NCBI GenBank assembly: GCA_014529385.2
Contig: CM043963.1
Location: 81,726,912 to 81,790,911, forward strand
DNA length: 64,000 nt
Reading direction: 5' to 3'
Source: Adiantum capillus-veneris
Taxonomy: Eukaryota > Streptophyta > Polypodiopsida > Polypodiales > Pteridaceae
Numbering within the stretch: position 1 is the first letter of the stretch; every line of letters starts with the position of its first letter. The translations under genes were made by a program, and so were the position numbers. The notes under the pieces were generated by a model. It saw only the letters and a list, made by a program, of their open reading frames with translations. It was not told the DNA's origin and made no database searches. This document shows, in pieces, positions 1 to 10,611 of this stretch.

Positions 1-289
1 CCAATTAGAGTGTTTCTATGCCATCAAAAAGATGTAATTATTCAAGTGCTTAAATATGCTAACAAGGCCTTGAGAGTGCAAATGATCAATGCCCTAGCAT
101 TTTCCAAACATCACAAACCAATGAAGATCCATGACTTTCAAAGCAAAGAATTTTCAAGACCAAAGTTTGCATTGAGCATCATTGAGTACCTTGTAGGTGG
201 ACGATCCCTTCGAGCGGAGTTTCGACCAGTCATTGTATTTCGTGTTCTCAATCACACCTCTCAAAGCCCTTTCTAAAGCCGAAAACCGG
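1..289. other. Unrecognised left-edge sequence
   Basis: An 88-codon open frame on the plus strand (10-276) is present but I do not recognise its product. It has no visible membrane segment, zinc motif or catalytic motif, and its composition does not argue strongly for coding. It may be the tail of something that begins outside the window. Treat as unassigned. Confidence 0.3.
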
Positions 290-720
290 ACCTGCTGAAA
301 CCCGAATCGACGGACCTGCTGAGCTTGTCGCTACCTGAACCACCGTGCACCGGCGCGCGCTCCTACGGCTACTTGAACTAGCTTGCGCCGAACCAGTCTG
401 CGCCTGACTAAATGCCTTAACCTGCCTGACCTGCCTGCCTTAACCCGCTGACCCGGACCTGCCTGAACCGGCTAAAATCGAAAATGACTGACTGCTGAAA
501 CGGCTGAACCGGACCTGCTGAACCTGATTGAACCAGCTGAAGCTGGTGAACCGGCTGAACCGGACCTGCCTGACGTGGCTGAACCGGCTGAAATCGGCAG
601 CAGGCGTTCGCTTTGCACCTGCCTGAACTATCGCGCGCCGGCGCGCGCTCCTACGGGTAGGTTGGTATGGCTCCTCGCAGGCACGCAGAAGGGTATGGCT
701 CCTCGCACGCAGGCGCGCAA
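290..720. repeat. GC-rich degenerate minisatellite
   Basis: The stretch is built from imperfect copies of a CTGAACCGG / GGACCTGCTGAAC word, repeated many times with drifting spacing. A larger unit containing CCGGCGCGCGCTCCTACGG occurs near 349 and again near 638, and GTATGGCTCCTCGCA is repeated near 665 and 693. It is clearly GC-richer than its flanks. The open frame crossing it (575-778) is a by-product of the repeat and is not called. Confidence 0.75.
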
Positions 721-830
721 CAGAGTGAACTCAGAGAATGGGTCGCATTTCACAGAGGCTCAATCATTAAATTTTTAAAAGATTGTGGCCTAAGTCAAGT
801 TACTTAGAGGGGGAATTTTACTAGATTTTA

Positions 831-1182
831 GGGAAACTTACCAAAATACCCCTCTACTTTGTGTAAATTCCAAAAATACCACTCAAATTTCAAAAATTCC
901 CACAGTACCCCCATAATTTGTCATAAATTCTCAAAATGTGCTTCAAATTACTCAAAATTCCTTGGAGATGTAGGCTTTGGAGATGAATTCCTTCATTATT
1001 TTTAGGCATAATTGCGTTTTTTTGGGAGGTAATTTGCAAAAAATTACATGCTAAGCACTGAAAAATCGACCTCAATTGTCAAACAAGAATAAAGATTAGA
1101 AAATCTTGAAGATCCAACGAAAATAGATACACGGCTATTTTGGGAATTTTTAAAATTTGAGGGATATTTTGGTAATTTTTCT
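831..1182. mobile_element. Mutator-type MITE, 352 bp, 9-bp target duplication
   Basis: Terminal inverted repeats of about 24 bp, with roughly four mismatches, start at 831 (GGGAAACTTACCAAAATACC) and end at 1182. The 9-bp word TAGATTTTA directly flanks both ends (822-830 and 1183-1191). A 9-bp duplication with long TIRs containing TTACCAAAATA is the signature of Mutator-like elements. There is no transposase inside; the interior is AT-rich. It lies just upstream of a MULE transposase remnant, but its TIRs face each other over only 352 bp, so it is a separate non-autonomous copy rather than the ends of that gene's element. Confidence 0.85.
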
Positions 1183-1428
1183 TAGATTTTACAGATTTTT
1201 ACTCATTGACAAGATTTTATTGAATTTTTTAGATTTTGAACCGGATTTGCTTAACGTTTTGGTGATCATGTTTTATGAATGCAAGCCGTCTGCACCGCTT
1301 TTTGGAGAATGACGCCCAAAATAACGACTACCATCTGTAGCTGATGTTATTTTTCAGTTTAGACTCTGCACTCACTTTCATTTGAAACTTAATTAGTAAC
1401 CTTAACTTCTCTAAGACGATTGCTTCCA

Positions 1429-1590
1429 ATGTCTAGGCACATTACAGTATTCGGACCACAAGTTGGTCAAAAGCTTGTCCTTATTTTTGAAGGCAGCACA
1501 TATGCGCTTTCTGTCTCTTCTGTGAAACAGCTTTTTGAGTTTACTAATGCGTTTACTTTACATCCACTTACCATAGTGCAAGACAGGTAA
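1429..1590 (+). CDS. Possible 53-codon upstream exon or small ORF before the MULE gene
   Basis: An ATG at 1429 opens a 53-codon frame that ends at a TAA overlapping a GTAAAA splice-donor-like site (1587 on). The residues look like globular protein rather than noise. It sits directly ahead of the MULE transposase remnant in a different frame. It could be a first exon, but I could not find an acceptor that keeps phase with the downstream frame, so this is a guess. No function is assigned. Confidence 0.3.
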   Translation: MSRHITVFGPQVGQKLVLIFEGSTYALSVSSVKQLFEFTNAFTLHPLTIVQDR

Positions 1591-1592
1591 AA

Positions 1593-4500
1593 ATGGAAGT
1601 TACTGAGTCTATTAGTGGTGAAGAGGTCTTCCTTCTGAATCATTATGTATGTCAGTTCTTCAAGGTTCTCTTGACAATTCTTGAACATGACAATGGAATT
1701 AAGGCTCCTCCAGTAATTGTCGATTTAGAATCAGATGTCGAGTCACGTGGCTGCTCTAGCGTACTTGATATTATACGCTCAATGCCTTTGCAGAGAAACT
1801 TGTACTTGGCCCTGAAACAAGCTAAAGATATCATTCAAGTTCAAGAGCTTCCTGTGTTTTATCATGGATATGTTGCATTTGAGTTTCCCTCTCTAGGTCA
1901 CGCTAATGGAATTATTGGGATGGAACAGAGACATGATAGCCACATGTGGACTGAATATGTCACATGTAGCAGTGATACCTTTCCAGGGGTCGTTAGGTTC
2001 AGTCGATGCTCGGGTCACTTATGTTGTGTCAACATTGATTGTCCATATTACTCGAGGACAGGACTCTACAATGAGGTTCATTGGCGAGGCCGGATTTCAA
2101 AGTCATCTCCAAAAGGCATGCTGACACCTGAATATGGCACCTTGACATGCAATCATTGTTCTGAAATGCCAGAGTGTGTGGCAACCTGTCCTGCATTTAT
2201 TTATTATTGTATGCCAAGGGAGAAACAAAAGTGGACCCGTTGTGTGCTGCATCTAGGTGAGAATCAGCATCCGTGTGCGGAAGGGAGGTCAAGAGTAAAT
2301 GAGAAAAAAGTAGCATCAGTGCTTCAAGCTTGTGCTGCTCAAGAACCATTCACTACAGCCAAACAGCTCGAGCGCAGGACTGCTCAGGATATGATCATGG
2401 GAAAGCTTGTAATGGAAAATGCAGACAACACCGAATATATTGAAGATTGTGAGTTTGTTGAATTTCTGGACACAATCACACCTTTGTCAAGTAGACAAAG
2501 GATTGAACGAAGCTTGGAATGCACCAAAAGATCAAAAAATATAAGTGCAAAAGGCTTAGAAGCAGTGCTTGACTTGAAGAGTAAGAGTAGGTCTCCATAT
2601 ATACATGATGTTCTCTTCCCTGGTCAACTTGGAAATGCCCAGCAACCACATGTGTTCAAGATGTCAATAATTGGGCCAGAAAGTGGAGTTGATCTAGTTA
2701 ATTGAATGCGTCCGAGTGGAAATCTTGAGCAGATGTGGATACACTTTGATCATGTGCATCGTGTGCAAGGATGGCCCACAATGTCTTCACATGTTTATGA
2801 TCCATTTGTTCGTGAACTTATGACAATCGCAACATGTGAGTTTACTGTGGAGAATAAGTTTGCACAGATAGAGTTTTGGAAGATTCTCAATAAGGTGGTT
2901 CAAGATCAAGGATTTGATAAGCCTGAGTTCAGAGGTTTCATGTCTGATGAGGCTAATGCAAATTGGATAGCAATCAGAACAGTTTACTTTGGGGGTCCCA
3001 ACAAGGTTTTACCATCTAAGGAAAGGTCTTGCGTGTTTCATTGGGAGCAATCCATGATCCGACATACTACTAAGTGTATCAAACCTTCCTCACAAGAGGA
3101 ACACAAAATTAAATGCCAAAAATGGCAAAATGCACCATCAAAGAATCAAGCAGATATTTGCAAAGGAGAGCTTCGTCGCTTTTGGAGAGCAGGGCATGCT
3201 GTTGATGGTGAAGTTTCATGTTTGGAGACATGGTTGGCTTGGTGGGATATCAGATTTTCACATTGGGGAGGAAGATTTGTTATGCAAGATGAGTCTGGCA
3301 TTTTTGTGCCAAACACTAACTTGTCTGAGAGTAAACATGCTAGCATGAGGGCATGCTTTGGTTTCAAAGAGAAAATTAGTTTATATGAAGCCACAGGGGC
3401 AGATATGGCAATGGCTGTACTACAAAGTGTTAAGTACAATGCATACCTTAAAGGTGCAAAGACATGTAGTGGTCCCGGAATATAAGACCTTGTGCAAAGA
3501 TTTTTACATCATTCATCCACTGCCTCGGCTACAACGAAGTTGGTTAATCTTACACACTGCTCAATGGACAAAATGGGTTTGCAAAGTCTAGAGATGAATA
3601 GGTCAAATATAAGGGAGAAGAGTGTAAAGAAAAAGAGACCAATCTTTGTGGATGTTGGTGTTGTGCTAGAGGATGATAGCCACAGGCCCGAGTATGTCAC
3701 AGTCACTGAACCCATTAGTAGAACAAAGTATGCACGTGCACATGGGGAAACAAAGTATTGGCCTGAGGTGACTGTTGCAAAAACGGTATGGGCAATTAGG
3801 AGAATTGAACCTGGACGTAAAATCACATGTTTTGGAATTTTGCAAGATCAAACAGATAGATGTGGACAATTCATTAATCAAGGCTCGCCTAATATTAATT
3901 CTGGGGTAGCTTTACCGTGATTTTGGGGTTGAAGAAAATATCCCTCGTCAGGATCAAAGCCTGGGGGGATTGTGGAGGGTTATGTATGGTTCTGCAATGC
4001 TAGTAACATGCACACATGGAAGATTCATGACATGGTGGTGGGGCCACCCGGACCTGCACCAGGGGTTTGGAGGGTTGCGGAGGGTACAAATCTACTACCA
4101 CATGAGGCAGAACAACTCCAAGTAAATGGATTTGTACTTCAACAACAACATGGGCCGACAGAATGTGCAGCTGTGAATGGGGGCATTCGAGCAGCAAATA
4201 GAGTTACAAGTGCCTTTCGGCCCAAATACAGGGATGGCAAGGTTATTAAATGGCGCTCAAAGCTGACAAAAGAATTTCAGACCAGAATTGATATTGGAAA
4301 ATGCATGGCAGCAACATTAGTTAAAGAGGTTATTGTTGTGTGCAATGAAACACATGTTTTCTACATTAGCACAGAGGGGTCAAGGGCAAAGGGAGTTTCA
4401 TACTCTGTGACATTGTCTTATTTTCCAAGATGTACATGTGAGGACTTCCAAAAGAGAGAGTCCAAGAGGTTGACATATGTGCCATGCAAGCAGATTTACT

Positions 4501-4622
4501 ATGTGTTTCTCCAAATTTTGGGTTTGGACTCTCATGCCCATGAGTTCATGCACCAAGCAGCCCTAACAAAGGTGGATCTGTTTCAAGCTTTGGGAGGATT
4601 GCGGCCAAATGTACAGCAATAG
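1593..4622 (+). pseudogene. MULE-type transposase, decayed by in-frame stops
   Basis: About 1,010 codons read in a single frame. In-frame stops are TGA 2703, TAA 3483, TGA 3918 and TGA 3930. Residues about 140-230 hold a Cys/His-rich N-terminal region (CSGHLCCVNIDCP, then CNHCSEMPEC, ending HLGENQHPC) resembling WRKY-GCM1/FLYWCH-type zinc domains. The middle has DDE-like landmarks of the MULE core: an Asp in FMSDEANANW, a C-x-x-HW pair about 40 residues on, and a Glu in NLSESKHASM. The C-terminus has a SWIM-like finger, CTCEDF...VPCKQIYYVF, in which the usual final His of CxH is Gln. The role would be cut-and-paste transposition in the nucleus. No frameshift is needed across 3 kb, so decay is by point mutation. 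No flanking MULE TIRs were found for this gene. Assignment to the MULE superfamily is inferred from motif order. Confidence 0.75.
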
Positions 4623-6693
4623 TTAAAGTGCCTCTAGATGTAAAGGATTTGTGTGGTATGTAGTTTGAAATGCAGCGGTGTTTTTTCTACTTATGATAAT
4701 CCCTAGTTTGTGAGAGATCAGCCCTATGATAAGCCCTAGCGGTATTTTGTCTACTTATTGTAAGCCCTAGTTTGTGAGAGATCAGCACAAGTTTTGAGAC
4801 TGCATTCTATTAATAGTTTCTTGTAAATTTCATATGTGTTTGTAAAAAAATGAACACTATTTTGTTTTAAACAATGTAAGATGCAACGGGTTTGCTACAT
4901 AATCTTATTGAAGATTGGGGTTATGTTCTTCATTCAATTTCTTTTGTCAGTTTTTTGGTGGCTAGGCTAGTTCAAGTGCCTCTCTTAAATTTTCCATTTA
5001 CGTTTGCAAACAAATTAACATTATGGATCTTTTGTTATAAACAAAGTAAGATACAACAAGTTCTCTTATCTAACCTATCTCACTCGGTTTTTTGTTTGCT
5101 CGGAAGTACTTGCTCGGGGATGGGGATTCCCCACTCTTTGGGAGTTATTCACCATTTTGATGGGGAGAGAGAAGAAGAGGGAAGACTTCAAGCCTTGATT
5201 GATGCACCAAGTTCAAAGCCTTCTTTGATTAGAGTTGATCTTCCAAGGATAGCTTACAAGATTGGATAGTCTTCCTCTAGGATCAAGTGTAGGCTTAGGT
5301 TTATGTTTATGGCTAAGTACAACTAGGCATCATTCCTCTCACTCCCTCATGAATGGTTTTCAAGGAAGAAGAGGTCCCCTTTTATAGGTGAAGGGAACCA
5401 CCAAGGGTTACACAAGAAAGAGAAAACCAATGTGATAAGGAACTGGCAAAGTTTGAAATAAGTTATCCCTGCATGATGTGGGCAGACTGGGGTCCACCAT
5501 TTTGATCATATCTCCTCAATTGTGGCTCCAAATAAAGAAATAAAAATAGGGACAAAAAATTCAGCTCATGAGCTACGACTTCCATTGTATATAAATTTTT
5601 CCAATTCAGATTGGAACCTTGTGGAAAAAATTCACCAAAATAGGATATCTTTCTGGCAACAAAAGTCTTCTTGTGGTCCCTTTAGCTTAGACTTCCACTT
5701 GATTCCAATGGACACCTCATGCAATATGAAAGCATGACATTGCTCCTTGACAAAGTTTTGTAAGCATCCTCTTAATAATGCATTAAGTGGAGTGCATCTC
5801 TGAAAATCATGCAAGCTAGTGTCCCACTAGGACTTTATTCCTTCCTAGTAGCTATTTAAAAAGAAATATAGAAAATATATAAAAAATACATAGAATATAT
5901 ATATATATTGGAAGCTACCCTAGATATAGGATCTAGCTAGGGTGTGAGATGATAATGAGATAGTAGAAAGAAAGAGCCAATGCTTTTTGCCCCAAGTTAA
6001 AGAGGCGGAGCTATCAATGATTTTTTTCATAGTACTTTCTAATAGTAAAGTAAGAATATATTACCGTTGAGATAAAGAATAGGACATTGAGATAGAAAAC
6101 TTATTTTTATACTTAGATATACATATGTACATTATAGGAAATATACTTATGTATTTAAAAAGTTGCAAGATAGATCTCGTAGCATTCATTCCCACTATGT
6201 ATGTGTCATAGCACGACAATGTACAGTTCAGTTGTGGGTAATTGTGGAGCATTTTTTTTTTAAGTCAGCCTATAGTGTGTGTGTGGTGCAACTCTATCCA
6301 GCTTTTCTCCAACCCTTGGATCACCCAATCAAAGGCCTCTGGCTTCTTTCTTCACCGTTGGGTGCTAGAGTACTGCTCACTGCTATCAAGTCAAAGGTTG
6401 TTGCTCACCTCTTTATGGATCATGAGTCCAACTTCCCTCATGTGTTGAAAACTACTGCGCCAACTAGCGCATCACTCTTACCTCTTTGGGCTGCTTCTAC
6501 TAAACCTCACAAGAACCTTACACCAAAGCTTGGATACCACTTGATGAGCTTGCAAAGCCAAAGTGAACACAATCTCTGATAGACATGGCAAGGAGAGCGA
6601 GCCTTGGAGCGAGAGAGAGAGAGAGAGAGATAGAGAAATATAAGGTTGTGCACCAATAGAGCAAAATGAAAATGAGAGTTATGATTAGGCTTC
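4623..6693. other. Intergenic, AT-rich, no gene seen
   Basis: No convincing coding region. It holds local duplications: a 64-bp period pair at 4686-4790 and a weaker one covering an ACAAxGTAAGATxCAAC word near 4873 and 5044. There is a short GA microsatellite at 6611-6631. The 5280-5820 part has the character of a decayed retrotransposon LTR, but I could not find matching termini. Confidence 0.5.
4686..4790. repeat. Tandem duplication, 64-bp period
   Basis: TCTACTTAT-x-x-TAA-x-CCCTAG is followed by TTTGTGAGAGATCAGC, starting at 4686 and again at 4750, with a few substitutions. It lies about 65 bp downstream of the MULE remnant's stop. Confidence 0.7.
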
Positions 6694-6920
6694 CACTATG
6701 AAAATCTCTAATTGTTTACCGCATTCTTTTATCGTGTTTCATAGAGAGAAGGTCTAAAATCAGTTGGAGAGGGAAGAGAGATGAGGGTGGGGGAGGGGAG
6801 ACGGGTTGTATTTAAATTATTATCGTAAATATTTTTGTAATTATTACCGCGTTAATTACCTCAGTTATTGCCGCTACTGCCGCGTGTATTCTTGAGGCCA
6901 GATTTAGTGCCTAAACTTTC
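6694..6920. repeat. Left terminus and subterminal repeats of CACTA A
   Basis: After the CACTA end, words such as TTACCGC, TATCGTG, TTATTACCGCG and ATTGCCGC recur to about 6895. The same vocabulary appears near 23.83-23.98 kb (right end) and at the left end of element B (32.44-32.63 kb). In En/Spm-like elements, short repeats of this kind bind TnpA. A run of about 25 Cs follows at 6939-6967. Confidence 0.75.
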
Positions 6921-7282
6921 AAATTCTAGCTTAAACATCCCCCCCTCCCCCCCCCCCCCCCCCCCCCTCTTCAAATTTTGGTGTTTCCCTACTCTCAATA
7001 AAAATTAAAGAACATTATATGAAATTTTCAAAAATTTTAAAAAAATATGAAAACATGAAACAATAGTTAGCTATCTACGATTACACTTGGTTACAGTTAA
7101 ACTAATCACTGTCACTTGCTTAACATAATTGATCATGTTCACAAAATTAGAGAGAGGAAGATGGGGGAGAGAGATGAATGGATTACACGACCAAAAAATT
7201 TAATAACTTAAAGTATGCAAAATGTTTATGAATCATCTTCCAAAAGATCTCTACAAGAAGCATTATCCAAAGCCCATGGCTC

Positions 7283-8645
7283 CTAAATCAATAAAGAGAG
7301 AGAGACGGAATTGTCGTTTGTGGATACGTTAGCTTCATCATCTTCGAATTTGTCATCGTCCATCTCATCATCTTCATCATCATGAAAATCATCCTCCCTC
7401 CACAGGACTTGATCCATCGACCTCCCTCTCCTCTGTCTCCTCCTCATCCAAAGTAGGAGGTGGAAGAGGGTCGAAGATGGGGTCTCCACTTCATTAGTGG
7501 AAAAAATGGTTCTCCCCTGAGGTGTTACGGAAATTATGAACCAAAGTTTTGATTGGTGGATTGTTGGGATATAGATGACTTATAGAAGCGAAGCTCAAAG
7601 TGAGTAACATTGGTATAATTAATGCTACAAGAAAATAAGGATAAAAAAGGTAGTCACTCACCTGCTCACAATTGCATGGTAAAACTAAATTGTCACACCT
7701 CCATGTGTGATGCACACTAGAGTCCACCATGTAGAGGCCATTCTCATGTCATTTAGACACATTTCCAAACCACTTGCACTCAAAGATGAATGTATGAAAG
7801 GTTCTAAAATTAACCTTTAGTATCCTTTCATTAGTTCCACGGTACCTGGCTTCATCATTGTCTGTGTCAAAGTTGCCCATGAGGCCACAATCCATGGTGG
7901 TTCTACACTCGTCAATCTGGCACGTACAAAAGTGATGACCTTTGACCACATAGAGTTAAAGGAAAGGCACTACAAAATAGGAAAATATATTCTTATATCA
8001 AATACAAAGATAAAATCAAAAAAGAACTTTACAATATGGTTTATCTATATGAGTACTCTACCTTTGGTACGCAGCCTCATGCATACTCTACCTTTGGTAC
8101 GCAACCTCATGCATACTCCCATTCTTTGTTGGTGATGTCTTCTCCGCACGATTTTACTTCGGTCATTCTCTCATGAATCCACTCCACACTAATGAATTCT
8201 GGGAAACATGCAAGGTGTCTAGGCACTGGGGGTGTCCTCCTTCCTCCATGTGCTTGTTTCCATACTTCTCTCTCTTGCAAACACCTTGCCTTTGCCATTT
8301 TCAACAAGTCCACCCACTTGGTCATAACCTTTGCATTGAGAATACAGAAGTTATTGACCAGTCGGGATAGATGCATATCCATGTTAAATAGTTTTTCCTT
8401 TCCACTTGGCAAGTGTGAAGTCATCCTTGCATCTTTCTCGTCTTGCGAGGCATTGAAGGATAAACTTGTGACAAATACTCTGAGATGTAAACAAATGCCT
8501 CTTGCACAATCTACCCTTTGCCCATACATGCCTCTAGTTGAGACCGTAGCCGCACAAAATCTTTGAGAGTATCTTAAAAACCTCTCTAAGAAGAACATCC
8601 ATCGTCCATGCATTGCTCCACATATAGCGATCTCCTCCATCACGT
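7283..8645 (-). pseudogene. CACTA A transposase (TNP2), C-terminal half: DUF4218 remainder, DUF4216, acidic tail
   Basis: Read on the minus strand, 8645 to about 8107 continues the DUF4218 region of plant CACTA transposases (GRWMFFLERFL and downstream) and then a segment ending DITNKEWEYA. Further down, 7949-7600 matches DUF4216 (RILKVNFRTFHTFIFECKWF, then the CEQ end), and 7283-7489 is an acidic Asp/Glu-rich tail. Element B at 46008-47113 shows the same order. The frame at 8646-8694 that appears to start this ORF belongs to the LTR of R1, not to the transposase. Introns are likely between segments. The nested retrotransposon separates it from its N-terminal half at 17103-19547, so it cannot make a normal product. 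Confidence 0.85.
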
Positions 8646-10471
8646 TGAGTAGCGTTAAACGGTAACCTTGCATTTGCACTACATTTCTACTCAAATGTAT
8701 ATATTTTTTATCAAACTTTTAACCTAGTGTTCATTTTCTCTTTCCGTAATAGCCTTTTTTCATACAAACACCTTACCCTTCTTAGATCTTTATGCATTTA
8801 CCTCATATTTTTCTCTTCATGCTAAATGTAAATAGTAAACTTAATTCTACTCTCCTAATTTTTTACTGTATATTCTTTTAACTAATTACCTTTACTAAGT
8901 TAAATAGTTATCTACATCCCATAATTTGTAAATAAATAATTTATGGGCACTTATCTTACCCATCTTCTCTCAAGGGTAGGGTTAACCTTGTAGGCCTTCC
9001 CTTCCCCACCACTATGTGACCCAACTCTTGGATCATTTACTTGTGTTGGTCAACAAATCTTAAATATAATGTATATCCCCAATAAATCAAACTTTATTGG
9101 AGCCTACCTCATTTGTTTAAGGTGGATTCTCTTTTGAAAAAGCATGCTACACCTTGGATGCATGCTAAAGGGTCCCCTACAAGGAGACTTGGTTCAAAAG
9201 GTGTTTTGGATGCATCTTGAACGCCTTAGCTCGTGGATATACTTGAGAAACACTCAAAAATCATCTTAAACACTTTGAGAAGGTCAACTTTGCCTTTTAC
9301 ATCACCCGATTCTGAGTTACAGGCTGAAAGTTATGGTGAAAACAAGGTGCTGCGGACACTGTTACTGCAGGTCAAAGTTACAATTAGGTAAACCACAAAG
9401 GTGAAAAGTTTTTTTGACTTCTTCAACATTCTAAAATACCAATGGGGAGTTAAAAACCACTTGCATGTGGAGGGGTCGGCTCAAGATGCTTCCAGAGACA
9501 CAACAAAGAGGATGGGAACACTCTGCAGGAGCCACTGGAGAGACATCATGGTGGGGCCCACATACATTATCAACCCTTATGGAGCCTCCACGACTTAAAA
9601 AGCTATTTTTAATGAAAAATAAGTCCCTTATTTTCATAATTTAAGGAATGGTCAAAAGGGAACCTAACTATGGTTAATTACCTACCCTAATCAAGTTTAA
9701 CCTAACCCAAGGTCTTGTACAGCTATAAAAAGGCCCTTTGGCAAGCACAAAAATACACACACCTACTCCATTGCTGCAAATAAGCTCCTCTAAGGCTAGG
9801 GAATCCCTAATCTCTCTCTCTTTTTGTCTCCCTATCCATTTCCTAAGCTCGCTATCATAAGCGGTGCCATAGAGAGAGCATCAATATGCTATTGCTACCA
9901 TTCTCTTGCAAACATTTCTCTTACCATAATCATCCCTAAATAAGGATTGTAGCTTCTATATGAGAGCAAGGATATCAAGATCAATGATCTATCTCATGGT
10001 TTGATCAACAAATTGTTGCAATTGGGGTGTCGTCGTCACACTTTTGCTCTAAACGCATGTAAAATTGGTAAGCATATCTTGGCAGCTTCTCATATTTTGT
10101 GCTCATTGGTTTGCTTGTTTGTTGAGAAAGTTTTTGTGCACCATGGTGTCTATTTTCTTGGCTTCTCTCCTTATGTTGTGTGTAAGTAAGTCTTGGGGCT
10201 GCATAGATGGAGAAGAGCTCTATATGCATGCTGCCTTATGTGTGTAAGTAGTCTATTCTTTTGGGAAAGGAAAGGAGTTGTCAAGTATTTGTGCATTATA
10301 GTGTTGAGCTTTGCTAAGAGGTTGTGTGCTTGCTTTTTCTTAGAAGTATATGAGCACTAATATGGTGAAGGTCACTCTTTGCATGTGAGTTTGTGCAGTG
10401 TTCAAAGGGATTGCTTAAGGAGTGTGTGTTGAATGGTTGAAGGGCATTTTGTGTTGAAGCACATAAGGAAG

Positions 10472-10508
<37 letters not shown>

Positions 10509-10609
10509 GTTTGTTTTGGTTTCCTTCTTTCTCCATAAAAGAGGGTGGTGCCCCTAAGAAATATGCGTGTGTAGGGTCTCACGGAGTGGTTGTCTGGTGG
10601 GAGCCTTGT
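8646..10609 (+). repeat. R1 5' LTR (3' end deleted)
   Basis: Matches 15097-17068 along its length with scattered substitutions. It contains a TATA box at 9724, a GT microsatellite near 10475-10505 and an open frame at its end that runs by chance into pol. It lacks the last ~30 bp seen in the 3' LTR. Confidence 0.9.
9724..9731 (+). promoter_or_regulatory. TATA box of R1 5' LTR
   Basis: TATAAAAA followed by GGCCC, conserved in the other LTR at 16175-16182. Transcription would be expected to begin about 25-35 bp downstream. This is the strongest core-promoter-like sequence in R1. Confidence 0.6.
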
Positions 10610-10611
10610 CT

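Noticed and set aside
5280-5820. Solo LTR
   Set aside because: The sequence has LTR-like character but no matching partner, clear TG/CA ends or target duplication could be found.
8646-8694. Start of the CACTA A transposase tail at 8694
   Set aside because: 8646-8694 is LTR sequence, identical to the start of the 3' LTR at 15097; CACTA sequence begins at 8645.
10433-10611. ATG at 10433 as the start of the R1 polyprotein
   Set aside because: It lies in the 5' LTR and joins pol only because of a deletion; the same LTR sequence in the 3' copy is non-coding.
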